From Casuarius casuarius (lineage: Eukaryota > Chordata > Aves > Casuariiformes > Casuariidae), in the NCBI GenBank assembly GCA_003342895.1, contig PTFA01000315.1, positions 745,239-809,238 of the forward strand: a DNA stretch of 64,000 nucleotides, read 5' to 3'. The notes beneath the pieces are model-generated. The model saw only the letters and a list, made by a program, of their open reading frames with translations, ran no database searches and was not told where the DNA came from. Position 1 is the first letter of the stretch. Each line of letters opens with the position of its first letter. Below, piece by piece: positions 49,990-63,011 of the stretch. Made by a program: the position numbers and the translations under genes.

Positions 49990-52900
49990 CTGCCGCTGGC
50001 GGAGGTGCGGCCCGGCGCGAGGCGCGGTGCGGGGGCTTTGGACGGGGCGGGCCCGGCCGGCGCGTGTCTCCGTGCCGCCAGGCCGGCGGCGTGTTGTGAA
50101 ACTTGGGGTAGGCAGGGTTTGCGGCGTTCCCCCGCCGACTTTGAAGCCACAGGGACTTTGTCAGGGTTTTTAGGCATGAGATTTGGCGTGCGTTAGGGCT
50201 TTTTGAACTTCAAGTGGTTAAAAGTAATTAAATGGCCTTCATTCTGGGTTTTTCTTTCTTTATTTTCTTTTTTTTTTTGAATCCTCTTAAGTGGTATAGT
50301 AAAGCTGTTACCGTTGCGGGACTTGCAGAGACAGCATTTTGTTTTTCTCTTGCTGGCCTGGCCGCGGCAGTTCAGCTTTGTTCCAGAGGCGAGCCGAGCC
50401 CGCTGCTGGTACTAGTAAACACGCAGTTGTTTTGCGAAGGAGGATCTTCTCTTCGTAGGCAAACACAAACCATCAGGTTAATTTTTACTGTACAGAACAC
50501 CCGGGTGTGGGGAGGGAGTAGCTGTCAGATCATCTTGTGAATACAAAACTGAAATCTGAGTAGAGACTTCAGTGACAGGCCTGAAGTCCAGCTGGGGAGA
50601 TGCAGGGGGGAATTCTCTCTTTAAGGCACTCTGAAAGTTTTATGATGTTCCTCCAAAAGAATATGGAAAGATACGTTCCTCATTTAGTTCCGCTATCATT
50701 GGCATTTATTGAAGGGTAATGAAAATCAATCAAAGGCCTGTAAAGGTTAATTGTATTCTTCACACAAAGGGATTAGTCACGTTATGAAGAACTAGCTTTC
50801 TGGGTTTTTTCGAACTTATCACTGCCTTGGTTTAGATCAACTAATAGTTTAAACAGTCATTATATTTAAAATTTAAATGCCATGTAACACTTTGTTATTC
50901 TTATTTCAGTTGCTATAGTTGCATTGAAGTTAAGTCTTTAAAAAGTTGTCTTTATATAGAGGTAACTGGAAACATGTTCAAAAGCCTTCAAATTGCTTTG
51001 GAAAGCAAGCTATATGTGAAGGTGGTTATAAAGATGATTTGTATGTATGTCAATATATGTTAAATATTTGAACAAAACACCTTTGGTCTTCTCAGTATAA
51101 ATTATCCTCCAATTTTTACTTATGTGAATAATTATGAACCCCATTTTTAGAAACAGATTCTCTTTTGTGCTTTTCCTCTCCTGCATGTTAGACTAAAACT
51201 ATGATTTTAATACCACCTTTCAGTCAGTGTAGTGATAAGCAATACTTTGGAGCTTCAAACTTCTGCCATGAACGATGATGATCAAACTGAGACAAAATAA
51301 TTCCTGCCAGAAAAAATCTTTTTGGTAATTGGGCTTCTATTTTATGGCAATTTGAAAATGAACAGAAAAGTTCACTTACAATTACTGATTTACTCAACTG
51401 GTTGGTTGAGTGATAGTACATCAGGGACTACCTTTAATATTTGGAGATTATCCACACACACTCAGGGAGAAGGAAAACAAAACAAAATGAAAAAAATAGT
51501 AACAATAAGCGTATGATTATTAGCCCTGTGCTTTTTGGTACATATTGGTATACCTAAAAATAAAAGATAAGTTTTGGGCCTCCTTAAAGTCATGTGTTCA
51601 CATGAAGGTGTTGAATAGAGAAAGAGTCATGGATGAAACCCTAGGAAAATGGCACAGTGTGGAAGGATGCAAGGGATGCTGAAGGAAGTCAAGTTGTGTT
51701 TTTAAGTGGTACAGGGGCAGGGATAATAGTGAAGAGAGACTGGAATTAAGAAGCACGTGCAAATTAGATTGCATCAGAGGTGAGCATGACAGTCTTGGAC
51801 ATGATACGGGTAGCAACAGCATGTCTTGAGTGATGAGTACAGAAATTAAAATGATTTTGATTCCCATGAAAGAGGATAACCTCCTAGATTGCAACAGTGA
51901 AATGCTGCTACAATATTCTGTGTAAGCATTTTAGATCACATGGGAAGAAGCAAAACTTGAACTGGAGGACCAAAAAGGAGGGAAGATGTAGTTAAGAAGG
52001 GCAGAGAATAATTCGTGGTTGTCACTGCCTCATTAGTCTTTGGCAGCAGCTTTGTAATCTTTTCCAGGCTAGAAAGTCTTTTTAGAGTTCAGTGCGTCTG
52101 TTGCTCTGCAAAATATTCACCTGATGTAAACTTTCATGATTTCCTTACAAGCTCATAAAAATAATTAATATTTTGATCTTAGACAATGTTACATCTCATG
52201 TAGTTACATATTTTATGTGTAGCTTCAGTGATTTTAAGTATAGCAGCTTGATATGAAGTTCAGCAGCAATGTGCTTGTTTGTGTGCATGGTTGTGTTCAT
52301 ACAGCATTTGTAAACATTACTGGATGCTCTAAAAATCACATCATCAAAAGAATTATATGAAGAACTTGAGAGGTCGTATATAGTAAACTGACACTTATAT
52401 TATGATTATAGAATTAGTTTTTCTCTTGAGATGACCCCTCGAGTATATTGTTTGAACTTGTCATAAGAAAATAATTGAACTACCAAATGCAATAATTAAG
52501 TGCAAACTTTAGCTTGAACTGGGGGACTAATGTAAGTTGAAAGAGAGCAAAAAATGAACTAGTTTATCTTTGAGTTGTTAACATATCTAATGTGATTTGC
52601 AGTAGGATTCTATCAGTTTTTTAAAGATAGAAAGTAGTGCAATGAGAGCCTGAAAAGCCCACCAGATTCACTTCACAAAAATAGCTGATCTCCTAGAATT
52701 TTCAGTTGCTGTCGAGGGTGAAATGAATAGCAGAGGTGGAGACTATTTGAAGTGCCTCAGCTCTTGAGACAAAAAATTCTGAATTGATCTCTTAATAGAG
52801 TTGTTACATAAGAATATACTAGTTAGGCGTGAATAAACTTTGGCCCTTCCCCCTTTTTTGCCTTACTGTAATCTGATTTTTGAAGGGATAAGCGCCTGCA

Positions 52901-53235
52901 GGCAATTGCATTGTATCCCAGGAAAGAACTAACAATACTACTGCTCTTAGCAGCGCAACCAGTGCCTCTGCATAGCTGCTAACAACATCCTCTTCTGTTC
53001 TCTTAGCCTTGATATAGCCTTTTTCATTTAGGAATATTCATTAATATCCTTGCTCCCAACGTTGAAGTCAGCCTCCTGGCATCTCTTAAACCCCTGAGGT
53101 AATAGCCTGGCTTTTATTCATGCAGCTAGTCTCACTGGCCCACTGTCAGTGCTTCACTGAAGTTGTCTCATGGTGTAAGGGCTGCATCAAACTGCTTCTA
53201 GATTTGCTGTTGCAGAATAGGCACTAGTACCTTTA

Positions 53236-53360
53236 ATATGCAGTCTTAACCTGGGTTTACACTCTCCACCTCTGGTGAGGGAGCAGGAAGGGGAGATATG
53301 CAGTCTTAACCTGGGTTTACACTCTCCACCTGTGGTGAGGGAGCAGGAAGGGGAGATATG
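53236..53360 (+). repeat. 60-base tandem duplication, two copies
   Basis: Copy 1 (53236-53295) and copy 2 (53296-53355) differ at a single base, C at 53272 against G at 53332, and the first five bases repeat again at the end. Near-identity implies a recent event or a polymorphic minisatellite. The unit contains CTCTCCACCT and a purine-rich GAGGGAGCAGGAAGGGGAG stretch. Confidence 0.97.
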
Positions 53361-53829
53361 TTTATTTTTAATTTTCATTTCATGGGCTATCCCCAAGGCC
53401 TACCTGTGACCTAGTGGTAATGGTAGGATGCTATAGTAGCATTATGGTGAATTTCTGCCCACTCTTTTAGTCTCAAATGCTGCCTGTGCCATTTTATTGC
53501 ACATTGAGGGCCCACTAAGATTTTTACCCAGTTCCATGGGCACTGAAAGATCTACTGCTGACTATTTCCAGAATTCTTCAGTCCTAAAAATGCTCATTAC
53601 ATAGGCTGCAGCTTCACCCAGAAGAGTAGAAGGTCACCTGAAATGCTCATCTTGCTGGATAGTTTCAAAACATGTTTGCTGTGCTAAACTCTACACTGAA
53701 CATCAAGAGGAGGAGGTGATGTTACCACCCAGGTTTTATCCAGGGTTTCAATAGAGGTCCTGGAGACCCAGCTTGAATTGCCAGAAGAGAATTCAGATTT
53801 TCATTCCTCTTCCCCTCTGCCAGTTTTAG

Positions 53830-53985
53830 CAGATGTTCTAATTGCCAAACTAAGAAGGTACTCCATGTTAAAATGTTACCATTTCCTCAGGTTGAAAGGA
53901 TTCACTGGTTTTGGTATAATTATGTATTCGACAAAAAGTAAAAATGCAGGATTTTCTTTAGATGTTTCTGCAGAAGAGACTGGAG
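53830..53985 (+). other. exon-like open segment, 156 bases (unassigned)
   Basis: A long pyrimidine tract (TCCTCTTCCCCTCTGCC) leads to TTTTAG as acceptor, and CTGGAG|GTGAGTTT is a near-consensus donor. One frame stays open through all 156 bases, about 51 codons, reading D-V-L-I-A-K-L near its start and E-E-T-G-G at its end. It is the best combination of both splice signals with an open frame in the window, and it lies on the strand and side expected for a second exon of the island gene. I recognise no protein, and chance remains possible. Confidence 0.25.
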
Positions 53986-54600
53986 GTGAGTTTCCAACAG
54001 AAACTTAAGTAGTTTTTACTGGAACAGGAAACAGAACTCTCATAACACCTGCAATTGCATACAGGCTACTTGATAATGTGGCAAATAAGTACCAATAAGC
54101 CCCTTAGATTAAAGTATTTAAAGTACTGTATTTTTGGGACTTCTGCAAAATTCTTTTCTGTTTTGAAGGACAGACAGTAAGAAATTCTGTTTATTATTTT
54201 CATTCCTGAGTCCGACCTGTTCACTTTATTAGTCCTGTATATATTTTATGTTTGAGTTGCAAATTCAGATTTGATTCTGACAGTCAAGCTGGGTTCTTTC
54301 AGTCTTCTATCTCACTTGCAATTATAAAGAATTGGAAACATCTGTGAAGCTAAATGGTTTTCAGATTATTCTGTCAGTGACACTTGATCAACACCATTGC
54401 CTTGCATGAGTTTGCACAAGTGTAACTGATGGTAACCTAGTAAACAAATCTGTTAATGATGCACTGGTTGGAGCAGAGACTACAGTTGGCTCAAATCTTG
54501 CTTTTATTAGCTCTGTGGGACTAAGAAGCAGCTAAAATTGTTTTTTGTCACTGGGAATGCTAGGCTCTCTTGCGTGTGCTTGCGCTGTCGTTCTCTGGAG

Positions 54601-54651
54601 TATGTATATGTATATACACATACATATGTATGCATATGTATATATGCACAC
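54601..54651. repeat. alternating (TATG/TATA)n tract
   Basis: Fifty bases of TA/TG/CA dinucleotides include the self-complementary words ACATATGT and GCATATGC/ATGCATAT-type units. The tract can form cruciform or slipped structures. It is an old, degraded microsatellite. Confidence 0.8.
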
Positions 54652-55935
54652 AGTAAGTAAGAATTCAGGAAGCATAGTATGTAGAACTGTGATCTATGGA
54701 AATTTTTTTTAGGCATTCTGTTCATGTGGTATAGAGAGATCTTGACTAGTGCAAGTAATGAATGCTTTTATTTTCAAATACGCTTGACTTTTAAGGCAAA
54801 TCTTTTGACATTCGCAAGTGTCCAGTGGCTCTTTCTAATGTTCTGCATGGCTGTAGTGGAGCAAGGAATGGCAGTACTCTTTCCTGTGGTGAGCCTGGGA
54901 ATGGATGCGGACAGAGGAGTCTAATCTTTGAGGCTGTCTGCTTGGATCTTCTCATAATCTCTGAAAATCGCATTAAAAACTAAAACTACGTTCAAGTAGT
55001 ATGCTATTTTTAGATATAAATGAAATAGCTTTTTGTGAACTATGGGATTCTCTAGAAGTGTTCAAGATTCTGAATGGAATCTTTCTTTCTCTGTTATGTC
55101 ACCCTCCCCTTCCCCCTCTGCCTCCTTTTAATGAGGGTGGTCTTAGTCGAAGAAAAAATGCAGGAGCAATATAGTGTGCATAACAATCTTGAGTATTACT
55201 TGCTGTGACATTTAATAGTCTATTCCATTTTATTTTTTTCCAGCTTTCAAATGCAAAGCTTAATATTCAGTTCTGTCTAGGCAGGATAGGCCATTAGGAA
55301 CATAAACATTGTGCTTAAATTTTCCAAGTGATACAGGACACGCTAAATTGTTATCCTTTAAGTTGTTTTAGAGTTCTTAGCAATGTAGAAAAATCAAACT
55401 TTGCTTCCCCTAGGTGAAAAGCTGAGGTAGACTGCTGCGATGTTGGGGAAAGGTGGGTGGGAGTGAGATAGTTGACCATTTCCACTGCATGCACACGGCT
55501 CTCCCTGAAGCAGTGGGAGACCTCTGGGAGGGCTGATTGCCTTACAGCTGCAAGCTGGGCCATCTGGGCTGTGGCACGGCCTGTGAGTTGCCATTTTGCT
55601 ATTGCTGGCAATTTACTATCTCTTGCCCTGTGTAACTGGTATTTTGCTTATGCATAGAGATATTTGCCTATGCACAGAGACTTACTAATATTATCAATAT
55701 ATCAACTTTCTATTTTCTCACATTGAAAGCTTTTTTGTCTATTTTTTTAATAAGATATCTGTTGCAAAACTGTTTTTAATCTGTTGTGAAATCTTCTGGA
55801 AAGTATAACAGAAGTGAGGTAATGAGCCTAGATAGGGACTGTGTTCCCAATAAAAGATGATGTTTCCTGCAATCACATTTCAAAATGTTGTTTGGAACAG
55901 CAGTTGTCTTTGCATGCCAATTACATTAGGAGTTG

Positions 55936-55963
55936 TTTTTTTTTTAAAAAAAAAAAAAAAAAA
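55936..55963. repeat. T10A18 tract
   Basis: Ten T are followed directly by 18 A, giving a self-complementary ten-base stem with no spacer. The T-to-A junction could come from two adjacent homopolymer expansions. Confidence 0.85.
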
Positions 55964-57625
55964 GCTTAGTGTGTTCTCCAGCCGATTTTCTTAATTTTTT
56001 TCTGGACCATCTTTCCTAATGTCTTGCTGTGCAGATACGTGCAGTCTCTAATGCTTCTTCCTACATGCTGTGTTGGCAGCCGTATGCATTCAAAGATCAC
56101 GTGTTGGGTCCCCCTAAAAAATCATAAAATGGGCTTAAAAATAATTAGATTAAAAATAATGCACATTTTTCACTTTTTTTGGGTATTTAGTGACTATTTT
56201 TCTCCTATAAAGCTCTTTATTCCATCTCTGAAGGTTTGAAACTTGAAAATAGGTATTTTTAATTCAAACTCAAAATTCCAGAACTTGTAAGATTCGTTTT
56301 TCTTGAAGACCCAAGACCTGCAGTAAGATCATGAATGGTGGCATGACTGTGTCTGAGCTTCTGCTGATACAAGCTTCAGTCTTAAATGAGGAAAATAATA
56401 CTAAAAATATTTCTTTTTCATTCTTGCCCGTATTCTTATATAACATACAGTCCTCTCTGCTGATAGTTCTGACTGCTTGTTCATGTGCTCACAGTAGATT
56501 CAATGAAGTAGAGTCAGTGCTAGACCTAAGAATTACTTGATAGTATGTCTTTTTCTCCTGCCTCCCAACACGTTAAGTTCATAGCATGGACAGAACCTTC
56601 ACTTCCAAAGCAGTGGATGCTTGCGGTTGCAAATAAAGGATAGGTTTGTACTGCAGGTTATGATATACATGAGTTATTCCCATTTCAGAGCTAAAGTAAT
56701 GTCAAACACCTTGTTAAAGTAAAATAATAAAAAACAGAGATAAAGTGCATATGATGTAGTATGGTACTAAATTTCTACTCGGGACAGGAAGTAGTAGCAG
56801 TGGGCTATGTAGCCAGCAGAAGGTAGTTTGAGAGGCTAACCCCTACTGTTGTGCCCCTTAATCTGTTTCACATGTGTAAGCTTTAAAGGAGAGTGTGCTG
56901 TGGATTTGCAAACACAACGGTCTTTTAACATCTGAGTTTAGTCTTGATCTTTTCCTTGAATCAAGCAGCCTACAAATTTCAGTATTAATTTGGTAAGCTA
57001 TATTTTGCATTAATATTCAGTTTATCCTGTTGTGCCAATAGACATAGGACGGAAGACACTTTTCCAACAAATTTTGCAGCTGGAGCTGATGCTAATACTC
57101 TTATCTCTCTGTACTGTACAGTAATTGTAGCTAATTGTTTGCTTGTGCTGTGTTTTGTAGTGTGAAGTGCGGTATGTCAACACTGCTAAATCGCAACAAT
57201 AGTTTGCATAATGCTAATGTTTTTGGAAGATAGCTTACTGATCCATCACCTAATTGGGTGAAACATTTCATGTGCAACTGCTGTTGCAGTGCTTTATACT
57301 TCCTTTTGTAACAGAAGTTTGTAGTTTTTTCTTGATAACTGATTGTTCTTGTATCCAGTTTTAATACATATTTTTGTGTAGTGTTTTTTACTCGTAAGCT
57401 AAAAAGCAGCAACCTAACAAGTGGGATGGGTCAAAGACCTGGGAAAGCAGAATGTAAAGAAAGTAACATTCTCTTACACAATCTCTTAAAATTGTTGGAA
57501 TTCCCATTAAATTGCAGGATATCCATAGACCTTAGTGCAGCTCTCCTAAATTGAGTCACTTTTTTTGTAAGGCATATTGGTCTATTTGTAGACCAGGAGA
57601 ACTTGCATAAATATATTTCTTATTT

Positions 57626-57641
57626 AAAAAAAAAAAAAAAA
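57626..57641 (+). repeat. A16 homopolymer
   Basis: This uninterrupted A16 run follows TATTT. It is a simple repeat without a recognised retroposon body. Confidence 0.8.
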
Positions 57642-58128
57642 GATGATTCTGCAACCTCCTGCCTGTACACTGAGAGCTCTATTTCTGGCTTAGTTGCCAC
57701 AGGTACAAAATTGCAATTTTTGAGGAAAATAGCCAGTCGGGGGAAGGTGCTTGGGAACTTTTATAGACTTCAGTTCTCTGTCTGTTGCTCCTCCATTGAA
57801 AGATAGTGGAAAGTCCTGTAGAGATCAGTGGACTACAGCTGTTCATTGTCTGTAAGCTGCAGTCCCTGATTATGATAAAATGAGTCTAAATCCTTGTATT
57901 CTTCTAGAGAGCTATGAGGAAAATACCTGCTGAAAGACCACAAGTCACAATGAAAGAAAGATGATGGTGGTAATGACTTTGAATTAAAGCTGAAAGTGCA
58001 CTTTTAGCTCAGTGTTACAGGGTGTGCTCGAATAGGTATGCAGAAGAAGAAAGCAGAAGAAATACAGGATAAAGTAAAAGAAACTTGAACATTCAGTAGA
58101 TTTTATGTTTGCCTTACCCGTACGAAAA

Positions 58129-58182
58129 GGTGGTGGAGGTTGGGGGTGGGGGTGTGTTTTTGTTTGTTTTTTTTTGTTTTTT
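58129..58182 (+). repeat. G-rich tract followed by T-rich tract
   Basis: GGTGGTGGAGGTT then GGGGGTGGGGGTGTG (58129-58156) runs into a T-rich segment with single G interruptions (58157-58182). The G-rich half has six G-tracts, two of them five long, and could form a two-layer quadruplex on the + strand. Confidence 0.6.
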
Positions 58183-59841
58183 AATTCTGCTAGTACAGAA
58201 GGAGCTTTACTAATTAATGTGGGCTTCTGGAAGTGCATAGGATGATGGGCCTCTGTGGCCCAGCCCTTCATGTGGACAACAAAACTGCAACCTCAAAAAT
58301 TCACTATAATTTTTCTTTTAATGGAATTATGCATACAAAATGCGAAATCTAAGCCATTTATTTATTCATCAGAGCCTCATTTAGATATTTTGAGAAACCC
58401 TGTCACTTCAGGTATGGCCATTAAACATATTATCTTGCTGTCTTGCTCTGTGGTTATGTATTAGAAGGTGATGTACTGCAGGAAGCTGCTAAATACAGGT
58501 CTCTATCTGGCCTACACATGAAAGGAAAATATTAATATCGGGTGACTAGATTAGCTTGTGCCCCATCACATTTCAGACCTGGCCTATGAAAATGAGGAGA
58601 AAGGTGATATTTTGTAGAGTTACTGAAGAGAAGGTTTTGATGGAGAAAATACTGAGAATGTATAAATGGATTTTATTTTAGAAAACTTAACTTGCTGATA
58701 GATTATTCAAAGTTTAAATGAAACTCACCACCCAAGGCTGTCTGGGCAGAATTATCCTTTTCTCTTTTGATGTACAAGGAAAGAGGAGCTATAGGACTCC
58801 TTATTTTGCAATCTACCAAGACTGTAAAACAACTTGTAAAGTATCTAGCATACATTGGTCTGTAGATGCTGGCAGAGATGCAGTCTGGAAAGGGCTGGAG
58901 CTTGTTAACTGGAAAGCAGTCAGAAGGACTTCTGTTGCAATTGAGGGTTTGTCTGCTGTTTGCTGAGCTGACCTGTCTTGTTCAAGGTGTTGTTACTGAT
59001 GGAGAAAAGGGGCTTTGGAAAGTGAGAATTCAGCAGAAGGTACCTGGAGCGGGCTGCCAGAGATGAGGTTGGGAAAAGGTTTATTGGAGAACCTTGCTTC
59101 TCTACTGCCTTTTAGACTGTCTGGTAAAGCTTCCTCAGGTACCCCTTTCCCCATATTATGGGTGCTTATGGATATCAGGGATTTGGGAAGCCTTCACTGA
59201 TGAAAATATAGGCACATAAAGTTCTGTTCATGTTCGTATGTGTCTCTGCATTGTCAGGGACTGAGCTACTTGGCTTTGTGCCATGCTTCATATTTGTATT
59301 CAAAACTTTCCTTAGATATCTAAGTGGGGAAATTAGGCAATCAGCAAATCTGAGCAAGGATATTTTACTAGGTATTCCTATGGTAGTTTAAGGATCTTAC
59401 TGGCTAAGAACGCTATTCATTCTTTTTCTGTCTCCGTAGGTTTTATAATTATATCATGCAAAATACAGCAAATTCAGTAAAAGATGTGTAGAGTGCATTT
59501 CCTGTCCGCCTCGAGAGTCTTATGGTTAGATTCTGTGTGAATAGGTTAGGAAACATTAGTTGGACCCCATCAGATACAGGGAATAAATCCTACATCTTTT
59601 CTATCTTGGGGGAATGCTAAGCTAACATGTAAATATGTAGTGTCATGCTTTTCTGCTCTGATTTCTTTGGAAATAAAGATTGTCTAAGGTGTTTCACACG
59701 AGTTAATTATGATTTTATTGCAACTGCCCTCTCTGGAGGTAATTCCCAGAGAGAAGTCAGATTTAAGCCGTGCTACTTCCTATAGTATTTCCTTTTGACT
59801 GACTTAGTTAGCTCCCTGCTCAGCATGCAGGTTGTTGGAAA

Positions 59842-59858
59842 TCCCAGCATTGCTGGGA
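59842..59858. repeat. perfect 8-base hairpin with one-base spacer
   Basis: TCCCAGCA-T-TGCTGGGA is a near-perfect palindrome. It is too short for an RNA gene and is recorded only as local symmetry. Confidence 0.6.
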
Positions 59859-60876
59859 ATATTTTTTCTATGCATTGTATAAAGAGACTAGCTTACAAAT
59901 CCTAGTCTGTGACTTAAGGTGGCCAGTGGAAGTCTGAGTAACAGATGCTCTAGTGATTAGCTGCTGATGTCTTGCTCTGTGGTTCAGTCTGACTCATGGA
60001 CAGACAGGAGTTATGTGATGGAACAGGAAATTGGTCCAGGGTCTCTGAAGTTCCTAGTTGGTGGTGTAACTATTTATTCTGTGAGGAAAAAGATACATCT
60101 ACAGAGACATGCTAGCTGTATTAATTGGAGTCCTTAAAACATTTCTTTCCCTTTCTTGGATACATGTAGAAACCAGATAGTGGCTTATTACTCCAAAAGA
60201 TAATCCACAAAAGAAATAACTAATTTCATGGCTAAAGTTCTGTTTCCAAGCTGCATTTTAACCTGGCCACACTGACGTGCAGTCGCCTTATACTTTTGTC
60301 CCAAGTAGTCTGTCGCTAACAGCAATTGTAAATTTGAAGAATATCAGCTACATACTGTTTCCTCTTTTAAAATTAAGTATTTTTCCCATATGTCTCAGGT
60401 CCATTTCCCATGTCTTATATCTGAGGCTGAACAATGCAGATACTAAACTGCCAGACTGATTTTTGTATTAGGAATTTTCCCTAGTCTGAAGAGTAACTAT
60501 TGAGTCCAAACCAGTAGTTAGCATTTCGGCCATGTATTACTGGAGAACAAGCTGCCTTGGTATTATCTACAACTGTGAATACAGTTGTTTTCCATGGTCA
60601 GCTGCTCTCTTGGCTTTGACTGGGTTGACATGAGACAATTCATGCCCACATATATGGCAAGTCTGCAGGTGTGGAAAATCCACAGACCAAGCACAGCCTA
60701 TGTAAACATGGTAATAATCTGTTGGAAACTGAAGCGCATGTTATTGGCAGTTTATTTTAGAGAAATGTTAGTATTTGCTTTGCTTTTGTACTGGTTGATA
60801 GAGCAAAGATGATTTTAATGCATAAGGGACTGCTGCTGCAATTCTCTCTCAGATTAGGCAGGGTAGTATGCTATAC

Positions 60877-60939
60877 CTTTGAGTAACTACTTTGGTGCTT
60901 TGTACACTTTGAGTAACTACTTTGGTGCTTTGTACACTT
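60877..60939 (+). repeat. 30-base tandem duplication, two exact copies
   Basis: The 30-base unit, starting CTTTGAGTAACTAC and ending TTTGTACA, occurs at 60877-60906 and 60907-60936 without mismatch, with three further bases of a third copy. Exact identity points to a recent slippage event or a polymorphic site. Confidence 0.97.
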
Positions 60940-63011
60940 ATTTTGCAGTCTTGCACCAATGCAATGGAAACTGATTATCCACAGCTGTTGATGAAGAATT
61001 GTCACACTGTTTGGGTTTTCTCTTCTGTTGCTGGGTTTTCTGGGAGTAAGAAAAAGAATGAGGAGGTGGCTGCTTAGCAATAGTATGCCATGGGTAATGT
61101 ATGTAGTTATGCATTTAAAATAGATAATTTAAAAATAAGGCAGTATATATTGTACAGCATATTCTATATAAGCATTTTGCAAACTTAATGTGCCCACACT
61201 AAAATACATACTTTACCTTCCTCCCAGTATAACGGATATCTTTCAGTCTCTTCCATCTCCAAGATACAGAATGCATGCCACAGATTTTTAAAACAACCAT
61301 AGATTCAGGAAAGGTCGACATGCTTTAGTGAAAAATTTGCAGAAACATTTAATTCTTTTTTTTTTCTTAGTTTCTGCTTTTTTCCAAGCTAGAACCTGAT
61401 TGAATAGAGGATGTTCTGAGAGATGTTGTTGAATAAGAATACAGTCTCAAAATATGTTTCTTTACGTGTTTTTTACTCCAACATTAGTCTGTTTTTTAAT
61501 TCCCAAATTTCATAAATAAAGCAGCAGTGTAGTGTTTACTTTTAGTTCCCTAAATAAATATAGGCACTAAAAATAGGAAAAAACAGATACAACATTTGTT
61601 TACATATTTTATTCAAAGCAAGATGGAGAAAATGAGGGCTGATACAGATAAGAGAAGTGCTATTATGTGGGGAAAATGAATGATTATGAAGTGTGACTAG
61701 AGACTTTTGAAATGGAATTTTTAGAAAGACAGACTGAATAAAATTAAGAATACCTTATCACCCCTGTGAATAGTGCATTTACAGATCTGTAGTTTAACTT
61801 GGTATGGTAGACCACTTGTGATACCTTATGTTATGCCTGCTTTTTAAAATATGTGCAAAGTTTACTGAAGCTCAGCATCATGAGAAAAATCACAATCCAA
61901 AAGGATTGTGTTCCCATGTGTTGAGCCTATGCTCTATTATTTGTCTGGTGCCTACTTAGCAGGTATGAGGATTCTTAGTCTGGGGAGCTACAGATGTGCA
62001 TAAAAAAACCCTCATCAGCTACCTTTCTGCCCTTAGTCTTCCTTAGGTTTTGGTGTGCTTGCTCCTGTTTTTCAAAAAGAAAAGTGAAGGAGTAAAAAAT
62101 GTGTAGATCCTTATGCTGGCCAAGATGATTATTTAAAATGGAGTAGAAAACTTCTTTCTACAGAGGCTTTCTGACAACGGAGAGTTTTTTGGTCTTGTTT
62201 CATGCATCCATCTGTGTTGGCAAATTTTTTGGCAGTCACCGATTCTCTAATGTTTTTAAGAATTTCCTCATAATCCCTTTCCAAATCTCACCCTTATTTA
62301 AGGAATCTGGGATACCTCAAGCAGAAGTTTAATGTTGGAAGTGGCAGTCATCTAATCTCTTTGCATCCTGCATGCTGAGATGAGAAGCCAGACTTTCGCT
62401 TCCTTCTTTGTAAAATATGATAATGATTCCTCTGTGATCTCTTTCATTATTCCACTCAGACTGAGAAAATATCAGCAGAATGAGAGGCAAAAGTTTAAAT
62501 TCAAATGATAAAGAATGAGGTAAAATTTAAGTTAACTTTTCTGGTTCTTAAAAGGGCAGTTCGCACATATCCATGGAAACTTCTTGACCTATGTACTGCA
62601 GTATCTAATTCCTACAATATTACAAGAGATTGTACAGATATGAGACAGTCATACTATGTTTCTAAGGAATTGGAAGTGCATGAACTGAGAGAGGAATAAC
62701 ATACTTAATGGCAAATGTCCCAGGTTTGAATGTGATGTTTTGCCTTAAGTCTGCTTAATTCCATACCTTTTGCTACTGCTTTACCTGCAGTCTTTACAGT
62801 TGATGCATTTTCCTTTTGCCCTTTCATCGTCACAGTGCTGTTACCAGAATGTATTACAGAATTGCTGAATTTTTAGCAATTGAACTTTATTTCTGAGTGG
62901 CTCTGAAGAAATTTCCTTGGTTATCTTAGTCTTGGGTATGAACCCTTCTTTGCATGCTTTTCCACAAAAGTAGCAAGCCCAACTGAAACTTGCTTTGTGT
63001 TCCCTCTACAG

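Larger units (their letters stand above)
48890..50180. promoter_or_regulatory. CpG island, probable gene promoter
   Basis: Composition changes abruptly from AT-rich to strongly GC-rich, with dense CpG, for about 1.3 kb and then returns to AT-rich. It is the only such block in 64 kb. Vertebrate CpG islands of this kind usually mark promoters of broadly expressed genes. It contains GC boxes, a MYB-type triplet repeat, a consensus CRE and a splice donor in + orientation. The centre is lost in an assembly gap. Long open frames through it on both strands reflect low stop-codon density in GC-rich DNA and are not called as genes. Whether transcription is rightward only or divergent cannot be decided. 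Confidence 0.9.

Noticed and set aside
49443..50099. 218-codon + strand frame in the island
   Set aside because: It starts without ATG and crosses the gap, with A/G/R-rich composition. It overlaps the inferred non-coding first exon and its donor.
49077..50177. 366-codon minus-strand open frame through the CpG island
   Set aside because: It reads through 143 N, and GC-rich DNA has few stop codons by composition. The peptide is almost entirely A, P, R and G. Overlapping frames on the + strand are equally open.
59038..59090. Internal CR1 fragment (GGAGCGGGCTGCC context)
   Set aside because: A 25-30 base stretch resembles an internal CR1 segment, but flanking sequence on both sides does not continue the match.
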